Below, one piece after another: positions 14,347 through 16,247 of a stretch of DNA of 16,247 bases. Source of the DNA: Kiritimatiellia bacterium (GTDB taxonomy: Bacteria > Verrucomicrobiota > Kiritimatiellia > JAAZAB01). Made by a program: the position numbers and the translations under genes. Positions within the stretch are counted from its first letter, which is position 1. Each line of letters begins with the position of its first letter. The notes below the pieces were generated by a model. That model searched no databases, had not been told where the DNA came from, and saw nothing but the letters and a program-made list of their open reading frames with translations. The stretch covers positions 1-16,247 of the forward strand of contig JAGYMT010000005.1 of NCBI GenBank assembly GCA_018400335.1. Direction: 5' to 3'.

Positions 14347-15150
14347 TCAATCCGTCTTGTCCGCCTGCTCTGCTCTTCGTTTTGCGTCGTACAAAACCTT
14401 ATCAAAATCGGTGTCCGGACCGAATGAGCCGCCGTTCAGCTCAGGGGAAGCCGCGCGAATCAGATTCGCGGCAGCCCGCGCACAGTCCTCCGGCGACCGG
14501 TCACGCCCCTGCTCGACCGACTTCCTGCTGGATGGCAGCCACTCCTGCCCCTCCGGAGTCTGTATCTGCATCTTGGTCATCTCGGTGCGGACGAATCCCG
14601 GTCCCATGATAAATGCCAAAACCGATGAGCCCCTGTGTTCCAACTCTTTTGCGAGCAGTTCGGTGAACCGGATAACGCCGATCTTGGAGCAACTGTAAGC
14701 CGTTCCGCCGGGTATCTGGTTACCTCCGCTCATGTTGATGATTATCCCGCTGTTAAGCTTCAGCATATGCGGCAAAACAAACCGGCAGCACAGCATCGTG
14801 CCCCGCAGATTAACGGTTACATCCCGCCACCACAAATCAGGATCGAGCTCCCATACGGCTCCAAGCGCGGCGAAACTGCCTGCATTGTTGAAGAGCACAT
14901 CAATCCGGCCAAAGGCGTCTATTGATCGCGAAACCATGCGCTCGACCTGCCGGGTATCGGTGACGTCCGTCTCCACGGCAAGAGCCGCTCCGCCCGCCGC
15001 TTCAATCGCGGCAGCGGTCTCCCGGATGCGGCTCGCTCGCCGCGCCGCACAGATCACACGAGCCCCCCGGAGCCCGAACTCCAGCGCAAGCGCCCGCCCC
15101 ACGCCGCTTCCCGCGCCCGTAACGATCACGGTCTTATCTCTTAAATCCAT
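14347..15150 (-). CDS. SDR-family NAD(P)-dependent oxidoreductase
   Basis: This 267-residue classical short-chain dehydrogenase/reductase has the nucleotide-binding motif TGAGSGVG (11-18), TDVTD near residue 61 for the adenine ring, NNAG (88-91), and a complete catalytic set: N114, S141 in INMSGGN, Y152 and K156 in YSCSK. A basic stretch after the second strand (AARRASRIRE) suggests NADP(H) rather than NAD(H). The C-terminal part has the usual GPGFVRTEMT substrate-loop segment. Enzymes of this type oxidise or reduce sugars, polyols and many other alcohols, so the substrate is not predictable. GAGGGTGAGAA before ATG supports the start. It lies between two sulfatase genes on the same strand, which suggests a role in processing the desulfated sugar. 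The C-terminus is followed 19 bases later by repeat copy B. Confidence 0.9.
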   Translation of the reverse strand: MDLRDKTVIVTGAGSGVGRALALEFGLRGARVICAARRASRIRETAAAIEAAGGAALAVETDVTDTRQVERMVSRSIDAFGRIDVLFNNAGSFAALGAVWELDPDLWWRDVTVNLRGTMLCCRFVLPHMLKLNSGIIINMSGGNQIPGGTAYSCSKIGVIRFTELLAKELEHRGSSVLAFIMGPGFVRTEMTKMQIQTPEGQEWLPSSRKSVEQGRDRSPEDCARAAANLIRAASPELNGGSFGPDTDFDKVLYDAKRRAEQADKTD

Positions 15151-15241
15151 TTCTCACCCTCGATGTTTTGTTGACCTCACTTCATCTTTTCAGCGCGCAT
15201 CACTTTTTCATTGTGCCACAGACGCGGATAACACGGGGCGC
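15151..15241. other. Intergenic gap between sulfatase and SDR genes
   Basis: No coding sequence is seen in these 91 bases. On the minus strand, 15217-15238 reads CCGTGTTATCCGCGTCTGTGGC. This resembles a dispersed sequence I recall from many environmental bacterial genomes (CTGTGTTATCCGTGTCTGTGG-like), but there is no second copy in the window. No clear promoter is visible, so the SDR gene is probably transcribed with the sulfatase upstream. Confidence 0.25.
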
Positions 15242-16247
15242 TCAACCGTCGCGTGCATCCGGCTTCCCGGGCACTGATCCTGTAATCCATGGGTCGGCGG
15301 TTGTCGTCAACCACATCATCAGTTCACGTCGTAGGTCCCGTACCATGTCGGGCCTCGCGCCGGACACATCCTGAAGCTGGTAGGGATCGGACCGGTTGTC
15401 GTAAAGAAGCACGCGTTCCGTTCCGTCCTGCTTCTGAACGACGAACGTATGGTCGTGAGTGCGAATACCGCGGGCGCCCCTTGACACGGGATGCATGGGA
15501 TGAACAAAAAGGTACAAAGCAGAATCGGGGCGTTGAATCGGGTTTCCGAGGAAGGCTCCGGCGTAGTCGTGTCCTTCAAGATTGCCGGGAATGCGCGACC
15601 GCTGCCCCATGAGGGACAGAAGAGACGGCATGATATCCGGCGCGCCAAGCAGAAGATCGTCGTTGCCCGGTCTGATTCGATCCGGCCAACGAATGATGAA
15701 GGGCACCAACAATGATTCCCCATACCAGACATTTTTATGCATCAATCCGTGGCTCCCCATCATCTCTCCGTGGTCCGCCGTGAACACCACGATGGTGTCA
15801 TCGCTCAGCCCTGCTTTCTCCATTGCATCAAGAATACGTCCAACATTTTCATCAATTCCGGTGACGGCGGCGAAGTAGTCGCGGACGTGCCGGATTGCCG
15901 TTTCGCCCTGGCCTTCGGCACTGAAATTCGGACGGTTCAGCAATTCTTCGGGAGGTGTGTCTTTGTAGGGCTCAAGGTACTCGGGCGGAACCTGTTCGAA
16001 AGGCGTATGCGGCGGATTGTATGCAACAAAGAGAGCGAATGGACGCGAGGGATCACGATAACGACCTCCCTTGTTGTTGACATAGTCCACAGCCACATCG
16101 GTCTCGTGCCTGACGGACCATTCTTTGATGTCAATCCGGCGCTCGACAGGCGCATCACCTTCCCAGTAGTGGGGCGCAAGATGCTGGTCACAGCAGCCGT
16201 AGGAATGCCAGAAGTCGAAGCCGTGGCGGCGCGGACCTGGGGGAGTA
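15242..16247 (-). CDS. Sulfatase, N-terminal part outside the window
   Basis: This is the C-terminal 335 or so residues of a second type I sulfatase; the frame is open to the window edge, so the start and the C-x-P-S-R formylglycine site are not visible. What remains begins PPGPRRHGFDFWHSYGCCDQ, then HLAPHYW, a stretch commonly found after the active-site motif in sulfatases. ALFVAYNPPHTPFEQVPPEY supplies a conserved active-site histidine, and VVFTADHGEMMGSHGLMHKN carries the metal-binding D-H and the second histidine loop. Further on, the LLVPFIIRWP strand, the DIMPSLLSLMG helix and a C-terminal SDPYQLQDVSG-like segment are typical. An internal GTG near 16096 is not a credible start, because sulfatase sequence continues upstream. 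The HGEMMGSHG type of loop differs from the TSDNGG loop of the other sulfatase, so the two belong to different subfamilies and probably attack different sulfate positions. Export cannot be judged. Confidence 0.93.
   Translation of the reverse strand, partial: TPPGPRRHGFDFWHSYGCCDQHLAPHYWEGDAPVERRIDIKEWSVRHETDVAVDYVNNKGGRYRDPSRPFALFVAYNPPHTPFEQVPPEYLEPYKDTPPEELLNRPNFSAEGQGETAIRHVRDYFAAVTGIDENVGRILDAMEKAGLSDDTIVVFTADHGEMMGSHGLMHKNVWYGESLLVPFIIRWPDRIRPGNDDLLLGAPDIMPSLLSLMGQRSRIPGNLEGHDYAGAFLGNPIQRPDSALYLFVHPMHPVSRGARGIRTHDHTFVVQKQDGTERVLLYDNRSDPYQLQDVSGARPDMVRDLRRELMMWLTTTADPWITGSVPGKPDARDG

Noticed and set aside
1..16247. CRISPR array, prophage, integrase, toxin-antitoxin or retron-like system
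   Set aside because: I looked for regularly spaced repeats, reverse transcriptase, integrase and small paired genes and found none.

Overview
The window looks like chromosomal DNA from an environmental, probably anaerobic, polysaccharide-using bacterium. Three uroporphyrinogen-decarboxylase-like (URO-D-like) paralogues, two formylglycine-type sulfatases, a DegT-type aminotransferase, a beta-propeller glycosidase-like protein and a right-handed beta-helix protein are the kind of mix known from Lentisphaerota, Kiritimatiellota, Planctomycetota and neighbouring candidate phyla. This placement is an inference from gene content. There is no rRNA, tRNA or other taxonomic marker, and no CRISPR array, integrase or transposase.

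Region 1 (1-2223, plus strand): the end of a pyruvate/indolepyruvate-decarboxylase-like thiamine diphosphate enzyme, followed after 51 bases by an aspartate 4-decarboxylase that unexpectedly carries a signal peptide.

Region 2 (about 2224-7032, both strands): a patch of decaying genes mixed with intact ones. Two plus-strand genes, a beta-helix protein and a class II aldolase, have each lost their middle and now read in two frames. A glycosidase-like propeller gene lacks its last third. An orphan C-terminal fragment of an unrecognised gene lies at 5144-5449. Intact among them are a MarC-family membrane protein, a Rid-family protein and a SAM-dependent methyltransferase with a good sigma70-type promoter.

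Region 3 (7221-8543, plus strand): an intact DegT/DnrJ/EryC1/StrS aminotransferase-like gene, convergent with region 4 and only 7 bases from it.

Region 4 (8551-16247, minus strand): reading in the direction of transcription, a sulfatase (start outside the window), an SDR oxidoreductase, a second sulfatase without a signal peptide, two tightly coupled URO-D-like genes, a small membrane protein that appears to start at TTG, and a third URO-D-like gene. Two copies of a 73-base repeat with a palindromic core sit behind the SDR gene and behind the membrane-protein gene. The three URO-D-like proteins differ at the place where methyltransferase relatives bind zinc, so they probably do different jobs. 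The most plausible joint role is breakdown of sulfated, perhaps methylated, glycans, with sulfate removal by the sulfatases, oxidation by the SDR and methyl or one-carbon handling by URO-D-like enzymes. That role is a hypothesis, not something the sequence proves.
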